A stretch of 64,000 nt of DNA, from NCBI RefSeq assembly GCF_051014685.1, contig NW_027478461.1, forward strand, positions 1,364,001-1,428,000, in the 5' to 3' direction. Both the position numbers and the translations under genes were made by a program. The notes under the pieces were generated by a model. The model searched no databases. It was not told the origin of the DNA and saw only the letters and a list, made by a program, of their open reading frames with translations. The stretch is from Ptiloglossa arizonensis. Lineage: Eukaryota; Arthropoda; Insecta; Hymenoptera; Colletidae. Below are positions 1 through 12,661 of this stretch, one piece after another. How positions within the stretch are numbered: the first letter of the stretch is position 1; the number at the start of each line of letters is the position of its first letter.

Positions 1-522
1 TCAAAATTTTCGCAAGTCTGATACTCGAAACCAATAACTGGAATGGCCTAGGGGAAAAGTACACACACCATTGTAATCGGGCGAGTTTCTACTTTCAGAT
101 GCAACAGGAATTTCTCGAGTTCATCAATCCGTTCGCGAGATATGGGAGTTTGAAGTTAAGGAATGGTTGAGAAACCATCAAAATTTTCGCAAGTCGGATA
201 CTCGAAACCAATAACTGGTATGGCTTAGGGGGAAAGTGCACACGCCATTGTAATCGGGTGTGTTTCTACTTTGAGATGCAACAGGAATTTCTCGAGTTCG
301 TCAAACCGTTTGCGAGATATGGGAGTTTGAAGTTAAGGAATGGTTGAGAAACCATCAAAATTTTCGCAAATCTGATACTCGAAACCAATAACTACAATGG
401 CCTGGGGGAAAAATACACATACCGTTGTAATCGGGAGAGTTTCTACTTTCAGATGCAACAGGAATTTCTCGAGTTCGTCAATCCGTTCGCGAGATATGGG
501 AGTTTGAAGTGAAGGAATGGTT

Positions 523-1407
523 GAGAAACCATCAAAATTTTCGCAAGTCTGATACTCGAAACCAATAACTGGAATGGCCTAGGGGAAAAGTACATATACC
601 GTTGTAATCGGGCGAGTTTCTACTTTAAGATTTAACAAGAATTTCTAGAGTTCGTCGATCCGTTCGCGAGATATGGGAGTTTGAAGTGAAGGAATGGTTG
701 AGAAACCATCAAAATTTTCGCAAGTCTCATACTCGAAACCAATAACTGGAATGGCCTAGGGCAAAAATACACACACCGTTGTAATCGGACGAGTTTGTGC
801 TTTCAGATGCAACAGGAATTTCTCGAGTTCGTCAATCCGTTTGCGAGATATGGGAGTTTGAAGTTAAGGAATGGTTGAGAAACCATCAAAATTTTCGCAA
901 GTCGGATACTCGAAACCAATAACTGGTATGGCTTAGGGGGAAAGTGCACACGCCATTGTAATCGGGCGTGTTTCTACTTTGAGATGCAACAGGAATTTCT
1001 CGAGTTCGTCAATCCGTTTGCGAGATATGGGAGTTTGAAATTATGGAATGATTGAGAAACCATCAAAATTTTCGCAAGTCTGATACTCGAAACCAATAAC
1101 TGGAATGGCCTAGGGGAAAAGTACATATACCGTTGTAATCGGGCGAGTTTCTACTTTAAGATTTAACAAGAATTTCTAGAGTTCGTCGATCCGTTCGCGA
1201 GATATGGGAGTTTGAAGTGAAGGAATGGTTGAGAAACCATCAAAATTTTCGCAAGTCTCATACTCGAAACCAATAACTGGAATGGCCTAGGGCAAAAATA
1301 CACACACCGTTGTAATCGGACGAGTTTGTGCTTTCAGATGCAACAGGAATTTCTCGAGTTCGTCAATCCGTTTGCGAGATATGGGAGTTTGAAGTTAAGG
1401 AATGGTA
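523..1407 (+). repeat. Two-monomer block repeated 531 bp apart
   Basis: Monomers 523-876 recur at 1054-1407. The pair consists of one unit carrying AAGATTTAACAAG with TCTAGAG, starting at 627 and again at 1158, followed by one with CTCATACTCG and CGGACGAGTTTGTGC. The third unit between the copies (877-1053, with TGGTATGGCTTAGGGGG) resembles the monomer at 169-345 instead. The AAGATTTAACAAG form is a sister of the AAGATTCAACAAG form used as the domain A anchor further right, so this end looks like an older or separately edited branch of the same family. Confidence 0.8.
597..613 (+). other. CENP-B-box-like 17-mer, AATCGGG form
   Basis: TACCGTTGTAATCGGGC at monomer positions 75-91. Against the CENP-B-box core NTTCGNNNNANNCGGGN it keeps seven of nine fixed bases (CG, A and CGGG; the TT is AC). 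Against YTTCGTTGGAARCGGGA it matches 12 of 17. The form is frequent in all domains, but alternates with broken forms: CCATTGTAATCGGG (first CG lost), CAATTGTAATCGGTC (CGGG damaged) and CCGTTGTAATCGGAC (last G lost). Binding by any protein is not shown, and a chance match cannot be excluded. Confidence 0.45.
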
Positions 1408-1499
1408 GAGAAACCATCAAAATTATCGCAAGTCTGATACTCGAAACCAATAACTACAATGGCCTGGGGGAAAAATACACATACCGTTGTAATCGGGAG

Positions 1500-2390
1500 A
1501 GTTTCTACTTTCAGATGCAACAGGAATTTGTCGAGTTCGTCAGTCCGTTCCCGAGATATGGGAGTTTGAAGTTAAGGAATGGTTGAGAATCCATCAAAAT
1601 TTTCCCGAATCTGATACTCGAAACCAATAACCACAATGGCCTAGGGGATAAATACACATACCGTTGTAATCGGGCGAGTTTCTACTTTCAGATGCAACAG
1701 GAATTTCTCGAGGTCGTCAATCCGTTCGCGAGATATGGGAGTTTGAAGTGAAGGAATGGTTGAGAAACCATCAAAATTTTCGCAAGTCTCATACTCGAAA
1801 CCAATAACTGGAATGGCCTAGGGCAAAAATACACATACCGTTGTAATCGGGCGAGTTTCTGCTTTCAGATGCAACAGGAATTTCTCGAGTTCGTCAATCC
1901 GTTCGCGAGATATGGGAGTTTGAAGTTAAGGAATGGTTGAGAAACCATCAACATTTTCGCAAGTCTGATACTCGAAACTAATAACTACAATGGCCTAGGG
2001 GATAAATGCACATACCGTTGTAATCGGGCGAGTTCCTACTTTCAGATGCAACAGGAATTTCTCGAGGTCGTCAATCCGTCCACGAGATATGGGAGTTTGA
2101 ATTTAAGGAATGGTTGAGAAACAATCAAAATTTTCGCATGTCAGACACTCGAAACCAATAACTACTATGGCCTAAAGCAAAAATACACATACCGTTGTAA
2201 TGGGGCGAGGTTCTGCTTTCAGATGCAAAAGGAATTTCTCGAGTTCGTCAATCTGTTCGCGAGATATGGGAGTTAGAAGTAATGGAATGGTTGAGAAACC
2301 ATCAAAATTTTCGCAAGTCTGATACTCGAAACCAATAAATACTGTGGCCTAGGGCAAAAATACACATACCGTTGTTATCGGGCGAGTTTC
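1500..2390 (+). repeat. Five-monomer segment, copy 1 of a 1,946-bp-spaced duplication
   Basis: This segment recurs at about 3446-4336. Shared diagnostics include GAGAATCCATC with TTTTCCCGAATC (1585 and 3531), ATAACCACAATGG, CTCGAGGTCGTC, AGACACTCG, GGGAGTTAGAAGTAATGG and AATAAATACTGTGG (2334 and 4280). The spacing is 1,946 bp, one base less than eleven monomers, because of a lost A in GTCATCCGTT near 2604 between the copies. Left of 1500 and right of 2390 the two copies stop matching, so the exchange points fall inside monomers. Confidence 0.85.
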
Positions 2391-2469
2391 TACTTTCAGA
2401 TGCAGCAGGAATTTCTCGAGTTCGTCAATCCGTTCGCGAGATATGGGAGATTGAAGTTAAGGAATGGTT

Positions 2470-2645
2470 GAGAAACCATGAAAATTTTCGTAAGTCTGAC
2501 GCTCGAAACCAATAACTACTATGGCCTAAGGCAAAAATACACATACCGTTGTAATGGGGCGAGATTGTGCTTTCAGATGCAACAGGAATTTCTCGAGTTC
2601 GTCATCCGTTCGCGAGATATGGGAGTTTGAAGTTAAGGAATGGTT
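2470..2645 (+). repeat. 176-bp monomer with a lost base
   Basis: A single A is missing in GTCATCCGTT near 2604 (other monomers have GTCAATCCGTT). This is the only net length change I detected between 169 and about 43.77 kb. It explains why intervals spanning this point are one base short of a multiple of 177. Confidence 0.85.
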
Positions 2646-3445
2646 GAGAAACCATCAAAATTTTCGCAAGTCAGATACTCGAAACCAATAACTGGTATGG
2701 CTTAGGGGAAAAGTACACACACCATTGTAATCGGTTGTGTTTCTACTTTCAGATACAACAGGAATTTCTCGAGTTCGTCAATCCGTTCGCGAGATATGGG
2801 AGTTTGAAGTTAAGGAATGGTTGAGAAACCATCAAAATTTTCGCAAGTCGGATACTCGAAACCAATAACTGGACTGGCTTAGGGGAAAAGTACACACACA
2901 ATTGTAAGCGGGCGAGTTTCTGCTTTCAGATGCAACAGGAATTTCTCGAGTTCGTCAATCCGTTCGCGAGATATGGGAGTTTGAAGTTAAGGAATTGTTG
3001 ACAAACCATCAAAATTTTCGCAAGTCGGATACTCGAAACCAATAACTGGACTGGCTTAGGGGAAAAGTACACACACAATTGTAAGCGGGCGAGTTTCTGC
3101 TTTCAGATGCAACAGGAATTTCTCGAGTTCGGCTATCCGTTCGCGAGATATGGGAGTTTGAAGTTAAGGAATGGTTGAGAAACCGTCAAAATTTTCGCAA
3201 TTCTGATACTCGAAACCAATAACTACTATGGCCTAGGGCAAAAATACACATACCGTTGTAATCGGGCGAGTTTCTGCTTTCAGATGCAACAGGAATTTCT
3301 CGAGTTCGTCAATCCGTTCGCGAGATATGGGAGTTTGAAGTTAAGGAATGGTTGAGAAACCATCAAAATTTTCGCAAGTCTGATACTCGAAACCAATAAC
3401 TGGGATGGCCCAGGGGAAAACTACACACACCATTGTAATCGGGCG

Positions 3446-4336
3446 AGTTTCTACTTTCAGATGCAACAGGAATTTGTCGAGTTCGTCAGTCCGTTCCCGA
3501 GATATGGGAGTTTGAAGTTAAGGAATGGTTGAGAATCCATCAAAATTTTCCCGAATCTGATACTCGAAACCAATAACCACAATGGCCTAGGGGATAAATA
3601 CACATACCGTTGTAATCGGGCGAGTTTCTACTTTCAGATGCAACAGGAATTTCTCGAGGTCGTCAATCCGTTCGCGAGATATGGGAGTTTGAAGTGAAGG
3701 AATGGTTGAGAAACCATCAAAATTTTCGCAAGTCTCATACTCGAAACCAATAACTGGAATGGCCTAGGGCAAAAATACACATACCGTTGTAATCGGGCGA
3801 GTTTCTGCTTTCAGGTGCAACAGGAATTTCTCGAGTTCGTCAATCCGTTCGCGAGATATGGGAGTTTGAAGTTAAGGAATGGTTGAGAAACCATCAACAT
3901 TTTCGCAAGTCTGATACTCGAAACTAATAACTACAATGGCCTAGGGGATAAATGCACATACCGTTGTAATCGGGCGAGTTCCTACTTTCAGATGCAACAG
4001 GAATTTCTCGAGGTCGTCAATCCGTCCGCGAGATATGGGAGTTTGAAGTTAAGGAATGGTTGAGAAACAATCAAAATTTTCGCATGTCAGACACTCGAAA
4101 CCAATAACTACTATGGCCTAAAGCAAAAATACACATACCGTTGTAATGGGGCGAGGTTCTGCTTTCAGATGCAAAAGGAATTTCTCGAGTTCATCAATCT
4201 GTTCGCGAGATATGGGAGTTAGAAGTAATGGAATGTTTGAGAAACCATCAAAATTTTCGCAAGTCTGATACTCGAAACCAATAAATACTGTGGCCTAGGG
4301 CAAAAATACACATCCCGTTGTAATCGGGCGAGTTTC
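3446..4336 (+). repeat. Five-monomer segment, copy 2 of a 1,946-bp-spaced duplication
   Basis: Second copy of the segment at 1500-2390. It shares its rare variants in the same order, with only a few single-base differences seen by eye (for example CAGGTGCAAC near 3814 against CAGATGCAAC, and TCCGTCCGCG near 4021 against TCCGTCCACG). On both sides it adjoins ordinary domain A monomers. Confidence 0.83.
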
Positions 4337-4399
4337 TGCTTTCAGACGCAATAGGAGTTTCTCGAGTTCGTCAATCCGTTCGCGAGATATGGGAGTTTG

Positions 4400-6000
4400 A
4401 AGTTAAGGAATGGTTGAGAAACCATCAAAATTTTTGCATGTCTGATACTCGAAACCAGTAACTACAATGGCCTGGGGGAAAAATACACATACCGTTGTAA
4501 TCGGGAGAGTTTCTACTTTCAGATGCAACAGGAATTTCTCGAGTTCGTCAATCCGTTCGCGAGATATGGGAGTTTGAAATTAAGGAATGATTGGGAAACC
4601 ATCAAAATTTTCGCAAGTCTGATACTCGAAACCAATAACTGGAATGGCCTAGCGGAAATGTACACACGCCATTGTAATCGGGCGAGTTTCTACTTTCAGA
4701 TGCAACAGGAATTTCTCGAGTTCGTCAATCCGTTCGCGAGATATGGGAGTTTGAAATTAAGGAATGGTTGAGAAACCATCAAAATTTTCGCAAGTCGGAT
4801 ACTCGAAACCAATAACTGTTATGGCTTAGGGGAAAATTACACACACAATTGTAATCGGGCGAGTTTCTGCTTTCAGATGCAACAGGAATTTCTCGAGTTC
4901 GGCAATCCGTTCGCGAGATGTGGGAATTTGAAGTGAAGGAATGGTTGAGAAACCATCAAAATTTTCGCAAGTCTGATACTCGAAACCAATAACTACTATG
5001 GCCTAGGGCAAAAATACACATCCCGTTGTAATCGGGCGAGTTTCTGCTTTCAGATGCAACCGGAATTTCTCGAGTTCGTCAATCCGTTCGCGAGATATGG
5101 GAGTTTGAAGTTAAGGAATGTTTGAGAAACCATCAAAATTTTCGCAAGTCAGATGCTCGAAACCAATAACTACAATGGCCTAGAGGAAAAATACATATAC
5201 CGTTGTAATCGGGCGAGTTTCTACTTTCAGATGCAACAGGAATTTCTCGAGTTCGTCAATCCGTTCGCGAGATATGGGAGTTTGAAGTTAAGGAATGGTT
5301 GAGAAACCATCAAAATTTTTGCATGTCTGATACTCGAAACCAATAACTACAATGGCCTGGGGGAAAAATACACATACCGTTGTAATCGGGAGAGTTTCTA
5401 CTTTCAGATGCAACAGGAATTTCTCGAGTTCGTCAATCCGTTCGCGAGATATGGGAGTTTGAAATTAAGGAATGATTGGGAAACCATCAAAATTTTCGCA
5501 AGTCGGATACTCGAAACCAATAACTGTTATGGCTTAGGGGAAAAGTACACACACAATTGTAATCGGGCGAGTTTCTGCTTTCAGATGCAACAGGAATTTC
5601 TCGAGTTCGGCAATCCGTTCGCGAGATATGGGAGTTTGAAATTAAGGAATGATTGGGAAACCATCAAAATTTTCGCAAGTCTGATACTCGAAACCAATAA
5701 CTGGAATGGCCTAGCGGAAAAGTACACACGCCATTGTAATCGGGCGAGTTTCTGCTTTCAGATGCAACCGGAATTTCTCGAGTTCGTCAATCCGTTCGCG
5801 AGATATGGGAGTTTGAAGTTAAGGAATGTTTGAGAAACCATCAAAATTTTCGCAAGTCAGATGCTCGAAACCAATAACTACAATGGCCTAGAGGAAAAAT
5901 ACATATACCGTTGTAATCGGGCGAGTTTCTACTTTCAGATGCAACAGGAATTTCTCGAGTTCGTCAATCCGTTCGCGAGATATGGGAGTTTGAAGTTAAG
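4400..6000 (+). repeat. Locally rearranged monomers
   Basis: Two short-range repeats overlap here. A TTTTTGCATG monomer occurs at 4431 and 5316 (885 bp, five units). An AGATGCTCG monomer with GGCCTAGAGG occurs at 5151 and 5859 (708 bp, four units). The order of the intervening units differs between the copies, so this looks like successive small in-register duplications and deletions. Similar monomer strings reappear at about 15.58-16.4, 19.48-20.3 and 23.55-24.4 kb, so this stretch is related to part of the later domain A HOR. Confidence 0.75.
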
Positions 6001-6716
6001 GAATGGTTGAGAAACCGTCAAAATTTTCGCAAGTCTGATACTCGAAACCAATAACTACTATGGCCTAGGGCAAAAATACACATACCGTTGTAATCGGGCG
6101 AGTTTCTGCTTTCAGATGCAACAGGAATTTCTCGAGTTCGTCAATCCGTTCGCGAGATATGGGAGTTTGAAGTTAAGGAATGGTTGAGAAACCATCAAAA
6201 TTTTCGCAAGTCTGATACTCGAAACCAATAACTGGGATGGCCCAGGGGAAAACTACACACACCATTGTAATCGGGCGAGTTTCTACTTTCAGATGCAACA
6301 GGAATTTGTCGAGTTCGTCAGTCCGTTCCCGAGATATGGGAGTTTGAAGTTAAGGAATGGTTGAGAATCCATCAAAATTTTCCCAAATCTGATACTCGAA
6401 ACCAATAACTACAATGTCCTAGGGGAAAAATACATATACCGTTGTAATCGGGCGAGTTTCTACTTTAAGATTCAACAAGAATTTCTAGAGTTCGTCAATC
6501 CGTTCGCGAGATATGGGAGTTTGAAGTGAAGGAATGGTTGAGAAACCATCAAAATTTTCGCAAGTCTCATACTCGAAACCAATAACTGGAATGGCCTAGG
6601 GCAAAAATACACACACCGTTGTAATCGGACGAGTTTGTGCTTTCAGATGCAACAGGAATTTCTCGAGTTCGTCAATCCGTTTGCGAGATATGGGAGTTTG
6701 AAGTTAAGGAATGGTT

Positions 6717-7247
6717 GAGAAACCATCAAAATTGTCGCAAGTCTGATACTCGAAACCAATAACTACAATGGCCTGGGGGGAAAATACACATACCGTTGTA
6801 ATCGGGAGAGTTTCTACTTTCAGGTGCAACAGGAATTTCTCGAGTTCGTCAATCCGTTCGCGAGATATGGGAGTTTGAAGTTAAGGAATGGTTGAGAAAC
6901 CATCAAAATTTTCGCAAGTCTGATACTCGAAACCAATAACTGGAATGGCCTAGGGCAAAAATACACACACCGTTGTAATCGGACGAGTTTGTGCTTTCAG
7001 ATGCAACAGAAATTTCTCGAGTTCGTCAATCCGTTCGCGAGATATGGGAGTTTAAAGTTAAGGAATTGTTGAGAAACCATCAAAATTTTCGCAAGTCGGA
7101 TACTCGAAACCAATAACTACTATGGCCTAGGGCAGAAATACACATACCGTTGTAATCGGACGAGTTTCTGCTTTCAGATGCAACAGGAATTTCTCGAGTT
7201 CGTCAATCCGTTTGCGAGATATGGGAGTTTGAAGTTAAGGAATGGTT
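6717..7247 (+). repeat. 531-bp (3-monomer) tandem duplication, first copy
   Basis: Three monomers (the ATTGTCGC/GGGGGGAAAATAC unit, the GGAATGGCC/CAGAAATTTC unit and the ACTACTATGG/GGGCAGAAATAC unit) are followed directly by an almost identical set at 7248-7778. Equivalent ATTGTCGCA strings start at 6731 and 7262. The copies separate only near their right ends (GTCAATCCGTTTGCG against GGCAAACCGTTCGCG). Confidence 0.85.
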
Positions 7248-7778
7248 GAGAAACCGTCAAAATTGTCGCAAGTCTGATACTCGAAACCAATAACTACAAT
7301 GGCCTGGGGGGAAAATACACATACCGTTGTAATCGGGAGAGTTTCTACTTTCAGGTGCAACAGGAATTTCTCGAGTTCGTCAATCCGTTCGCGAGATATG
7401 GGAGTTTGAAGTTAAGGAATGGTTGAGAAACCATCAAAATTTTCGCAAGTCTGATACTCGAAACCAATAACTGGAATGGCCTAGGGCAAAAATACACACA
7501 CCGTTGTAATCGGACGAGTTTGTGCTTTCAGATGCAACAGAAATTTCTCGAGTTCGTCAATCCGTTCGCGAGATATGGGAGTTTAAAGTTAAGGAATTGT
7601 TGAGAAACCATCAAAATTTTCGCAAGTCGGATACTCGAAACCAATAACTACTATGGCCTAGGGCAGAAATACACATACCGTTGTAATCGGACGAGTTTCT
7701 GCTTTCAGATGCAACAGGAATTTCTCGAGTTCGGCAAACCGTTCGCGAGATATGGGAGTTTGAAGTTAAGGAATGGTT
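7248..7778 (+). repeat. 531-bp (3-monomer) tandem duplication, second copy
   Basis: Second copy of the three-monomer block at 6717-7247. The high similarity and exact 531-bp spacing point to a recent in-register unequal exchange. HOR copy A2 has only one such block (about 9.37-9.9 kb), so this duplication is private to A1. Confidence 0.85.
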
Positions 7779-9121
7779 GAGAAACCGTCAAAATTTTCGC
7801 AAGTCTGATACTCGAAACCAATAACTACTATGGCCTAGGGCAAAAATACACATACCGTTGTAATCGGGCGAGTTTCTGCTTTCAGATGCAACGGGAATTT
7901 CTCGAGTTCGTCAGTCCGTTCGCGAGATATGGGAGTTTGACGCTAAGGAATGGTTGAGAAACCATCAAAATTTTCGCAAGTCTGATACTCGAAAACAATA
8001 ACTGGGATGGCCCAGGGGAAAACTACAAACACCATTGTAATCGGGCGAGTTTCTACTTTCAGATGCAACAGGAATTTGTCGAGTTCGTCAGTCCGTTCGC
8101 GAGATATGGGAGTTTGAAATTAAGGAATGATTGAGAAACCATCAAAATTTTCGCAAGTCAGATACTCGAAACCAATAACTACAATGGCCTAGGGGAAAAA
8201 TACATATACCGTTGTAATCGGGCGAGTTTCTGCTTTCAGATGCAACAGGAATTTCTCGAGTTCGTCAGTCCGTTCGCGAGATATGGGAGTTTGAAGTTAA
8301 GGAATGGTTGAGAATCCATCAAAATTGTCGCAAGTCTGATACTCGAGACCAATAACTACAATGGCCTGGGGGAAAGATACACATACCGTTGTAATCGGGA
8401 GAGTTTCTACTTTCAGATGCAACAGGAATTTCTCGAGTTCGTCAATCCGTTCGCGAGATATGGGAGTTTGAAATTAAGGAATGATTGAGAAACCATCAAA
8501 ATTTTCGCAAGTCTGATACTCGAAACGAATAACTGGAATGGCCTAGCGGAAAAGTACACACACCATTGTAATCGGGCGAGTTTCTGCTTTCAGGTGCAAC
8601 AGGAATTTCTCGAGTTCGTCAATCCGTTCGCGAGATATGGGAGTTTGAAGTTAAGGAATGGTTGAGAAACCATCAAAATTTTCGCAAGTCAGATACTCGA
8701 AACCAATAACTACAATGGCCTAGGGGAAAAATACATATACCGTTGTAATCGGGCGAGTTTCTGCTTTCAGATGCAACAGGAATTTCTCGAGTTCGTCAAT
8801 CCGTTCGCGAGATATGGGAGTTTGAAGTTAAGGAATTGTTGAGAAACCATCAAAATTTTCGCAAGTCGGATACTCGAAACGAATAACTGGAATGGCTTAG
8901 GGGAAAGGGACACATACAATTGTAATCGGGCGAGTTTCTGTTTTCAGATGCAACAGGAATTTCTCGAGTTCGGCAATCCGTTCGCGACATATGGGAGTTT
9001 GAAGTTAAGGAATGGTTGAGAATCCATCAAAATTTTCCCAAATCTGATACTCGAAACCAATAACTACAATGGCCTAGGGGAAAAATACATATACCGTTGT
9101 AATCGGGCGAGTTTCTACTTT

Positions 9122-12100
9122 AAGATTCAACAAGAATTTCTAGAGTTCGTCAATCCGTTCGCGAGATATGGGAGTTTGAAGTGAAGGAATGGTTGAGAAA
9201 CCATCAAAATTTTCGCAAGTCTCATACTCGAAACCAATAACTGGAATGGCCTAGGGCAAAAATACACACACCGTTGTAAGCGGACGAGTTTGTGCTTTCA
9301 GATGCAACAGGAATTTCTCGAGTTCGTCAATCCGTTTGCGAGATATGGGAGTTTGAAGTTAAGGAATGGTTGAGAAACCATCAAAATTGTCGCAAGTCTG
9401 ATACTCGAAACCAATAACTACAATGGCCTGGGGGGAAAATACACATACCGTTGTAATCGGGAGAGTTTCTACTTTCAGGTGCAACAGGAATTTCTCGAGT
9501 TCGTCAATCCGTTCGCGAGATATGGGAGTTTGAAGTTAAGGAATGGTTGAGAAACCATCAAAATTTTCGCAAGTCTGATACTCGAAACCAATAACTGGAA
9601 TGGCCTAGGGCAAAAATACACACACCGTTGTAATCGGACGAGTTTGTGCTTTCAGATGCAACAGAAATTTCTCGAGTTCGTCAATCCGTTCGCGAGATAT
9701 GGGAGTTTAAAGTTAAGGAATTGTTGAGAAACCATCAAAATTTTCGCAAGTCGGATACTCGAAACCAATAACTACTATGGCCTAGGGCAGAAATACACAT
9801 ACCGTTGTAATCGGACGAGTTTCTGCTTTCAGATGCAACAGGAATTTCTCGAGTTCGGCAAACCGTTCGCGAGATATGGGAGTTTGAAGTTAAGGAATGG
9901 TTGAGAAACCGTCAAAATTTTCGCAAGTCTGATACTCGAAACCAATAACTACTATGGCCTAGGGCAAAAATACACATACCGTTGTAATCGGGCGAGTTTC
10001 TGCTTTCAGATGCAACAGGAATTTCTCGAGTTCGTCAGTCCGTTCGCGAGATATGGGAGTTTGACGCTAAGGAATGGTTGAGAAACCATCAAAATTTTCG
10101 CAAGTCTGATACTCGAAAACAATAACTGGGATGGCCCAGGGGAAAACTACAAACACCATTGTAATCGGGCGAGTTTCTACTTTCAGATGCAACAGGAATT
10201 TGTCGAGTTCGTCAGTCCGTTCGCGAGATATGGGAGTTTGAAATTAAGGAATGATTGAGAAACCATCAAAATTTTCGCAAGTCAGATACTCGAAACAAAT
10301 AACTACAATGGCCTAGGGGAAAAATACATATACCGTTGTAATCGGGCGAGTTTCTGCTTTCAGATGCAACAGGAATTTCTCGAGTTCGTCAGTCCGTTCG
10401 CGAGATATGGGAGTTTGAAGTTAAGGAATGGTTGAGAATCCATCAAAATTGTCGCAAGTCTGATACTCGAGACCAATAACTACAATGGCCTGGGGGAAAG
10501 ATACACATACCGTTGTAATCGGGAGAGTTTCTACTTTCAGATGCAACAGGAATTTCTCGAGTTCGTCAATCCGTTCGCGAGATATGGGAGTTTGAAATTA
10601 AGGAATGATTGAGAAACCATCAAAATTTTCGCAAGTCTGATACTCGAAACGAATAACTGGAATGGCCTAGCGGAAAAGTACACACACCATTGTAATCGGG
10701 CGAGTTTCTGCTTTCAGGTGCAACAGGAATTTCTCGAGTTCGTCAATCCGTTCGCGAGATATGGGAGTTTGAAGTTAAGGAATGGTTGAGAAACCATCAA
10801 AATTTTCGCAAGTCAGATACTCGAAACCAATAACTACAATGGCCTAGGGGAAAAATACATATACCGTTGTAATCGGGCGAGTTTCTGCTTTCAGATGCAA
10901 CAGGAATTTCTCGAGTTCGTCAATCCGTTCGCGAGATATGGGAGTTTGAAGTTAAGGAATTGTTGAGAAACCATCAAAATTTTCGCAAGTCGGATACTCG
11001 AAACCAATAACTGGACTGGCTTAGGGGAAAAGTACACACACAATTGTAATCGGTCGAGTTTCTGCTTTCAGATGCAACAGGAATTTGTCGAGTTCGTCAA
11101 TCCGTTCGCGAGATATGGGAGTTTGAAGTTGAGGAATGGTTGAGAATCCATCAAAATTGTCGCAAGTCTGATACTCGAGACCAATAACTACAATGGCCTG
11201 GGGGAAAGATACACATACCGTTGTAATCGGGAGAGTTTCTACTTTCAGATGCAACAGGAATTTCTCGAGTTCGTCAATCCGTTCGCGAGATATGGGAGTT
11301 TGAAATTAAGGAATGATTGAGAAACCATCAAAATTTTCGCAAGTCTGATACTCGAAACGAATAACTGGAATGGCCTAGCGGAAAAGTACACACACCATTG
11401 TAATCGGGCGAGTTTCTGCTTTCAGGTGCAACAGGAATTTCTCGAGTTCGTCAATCCGTTCGCGAGATATGGGAGTTTGAAGTTAAGGAATGGTTGAGAA
11501 ACCATCAAAATTTTCGCAAGTCAGATACTCGAAACCAATAACTACAATGGCCTAGGGGAAAAATACATATACCGTTGTAATCGGGCGAGTTTCTGCTTTC
11601 AGATGCAACAGGAATTTCTCGAGTTCGTCAATCCGTTCGCGAGATATGGGAGTTTGAAGTTAAGGAATTGTTGAGAAACCATCAAAATTTTCGCAAGTCG
11701 GATACTCGAAACCAATAACTGGACTGGCTTAGGGGAAAAGTACACACACAATTGTAATCGGTCGAGTTTCTGCTTTCAGATGCAACAGGAATTTGTCGAG
11801 TTCGTCAATCCGTTCGCGAGATATGGGAGTTTGAAGTTGAGGAATGGTTGAGAAACCATCAAAATTTTCGCAAGTCTGATACTCGAAACCAATAACTGGA
11901 ATGGCCTAGCGGAAAAGTACACACGCCATTGTAATCGGGCGAGTTTCTGCTTTCAGATGCAACCGGAATTTCTCGAGTTCGTCAATCCGTTCGCGAGATA
12001 TGGGAGTTTGAAGTTAAGGAATGGTTGAGAAACCATCAAAATTTTCGCAAGTCAGATACTCGAAACCAATAACTACAATGGCCTAGGGGAAAAATACATA

Positions 12101-12661
12101 TACCGTTGTAATCGGGCGAGTTTCTGCTTTCAGATGCAACAGGAATTTCTCGAGTTCGTCAATCCGTTCGCGAGATATGGGAGTTTGAAGTTAAGGAATT
12201 GTTGAGAAACCATCAAAATTTTCGCAAGTCGGATACTCGAAACCAATAACTGGACTGGCTTAGGGGAAAAGTACACACACAATTGTAATCGGTGGAGTTT
12301 CTGCTTTCAGATGCAACAGGAATTTGTCGAGTTCGTCAATCCGTTCGCGAGATATGGGAGTTTGAAGTTGAGGAATGGTTGAGAAACCATCAAAATTTTC
12401 GCAAGTCTGATACTCGAAACCAATAACTGGAATGGCCTAGCGGAAAAGTACACACGCCATTGTAATCGGGCGAGTTTCTGCTTTCAGATGCAACCGGAAT
12501 TTCTCGAGTTCGTCAATCCGTTCGCGAGATATGGGAGTTTGAAGTTAAGGAATGGTTGAGAATCCATCAAAATTTTCCCAAATCTGATACTCGAAACCAA
12601 TAACTACAATGGCCTAGGGGAAAAATACATATACCGTTGTAATCGGGCGAGTTTCTACTTT
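9122..12661 (+). repeat. Domain A HOR copy A2 (20 monomers, 3,540 bp)
   Basis: Runs from the anchor monomer at 9122 to the one at 12662. The left half repeats A1 closely, including GACGCTAAGG and CTCGAGACC (10466). The right half contains extra local duplications: the CTCGAGACC monomer recurs after four units (11174), and the GGACTGGCTTAGG monomer appears three times (11013, 11721, 12252; spacings 708 and 531 bp). The copy is therefore a mosaic of the basic unit plus nested four-monomer and three-monomer duplications. Confidence 0.8.
10430..11840 (+). repeat. 708-bp (4-monomer) tandem duplication inside A2
   Basis: Four monomers (CTCGAGACC; GAATAACTGG with CCTAGCGG; TCAGATACTCG with TACATATACC; GGACTGGCTTAGG) are present twice in succession with 708-bp spacing. 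Diagnostics start at 10466 and 11174, and at 11013 and 11721. Most domain A copies have this set once, so the doubling is specific to A2. Limits are approximate. Confidence 0.8.

Larger units (their letters stand above)
6467..9121 (+). repeat. Domain A HOR copy A1 (15 monomers, 2,655 bp)
   Basis: Measured from one AAGATTCAACAAG anchor monomer to the next. This is the shortest copy. It contains the GGGGGGAAAATAC, CAGAAATTTCTCG, GACGCTAAGG, GTCGAGTTCGTCAGTCC and CTCGAGACC (8342) variants in the standard order, but lacks the long right-hand part seen in later copies. It includes a 531-bp duplication. Unit borders are a convention set by the anchor. Confidence 0.8.

Noticed and set aside
5408..5833. 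141-codon + strand open frame made of repeated MQQEFLEF...KLRN blocks
   Set aside because: It is three satellite monomers read in one frame. Each monomer normally ends this frame with TGA; here AATGATTGGG and similar changes remove the stop. The same 23-codon start recurs in most A/B-type monomers. No coding signature beyond the repeat.
11021..11254. 77-codon minus-strand frame
   Set aside because: Reverse-strand reading of satellite monomers; it overlaps units identical in kind to their neighbours.
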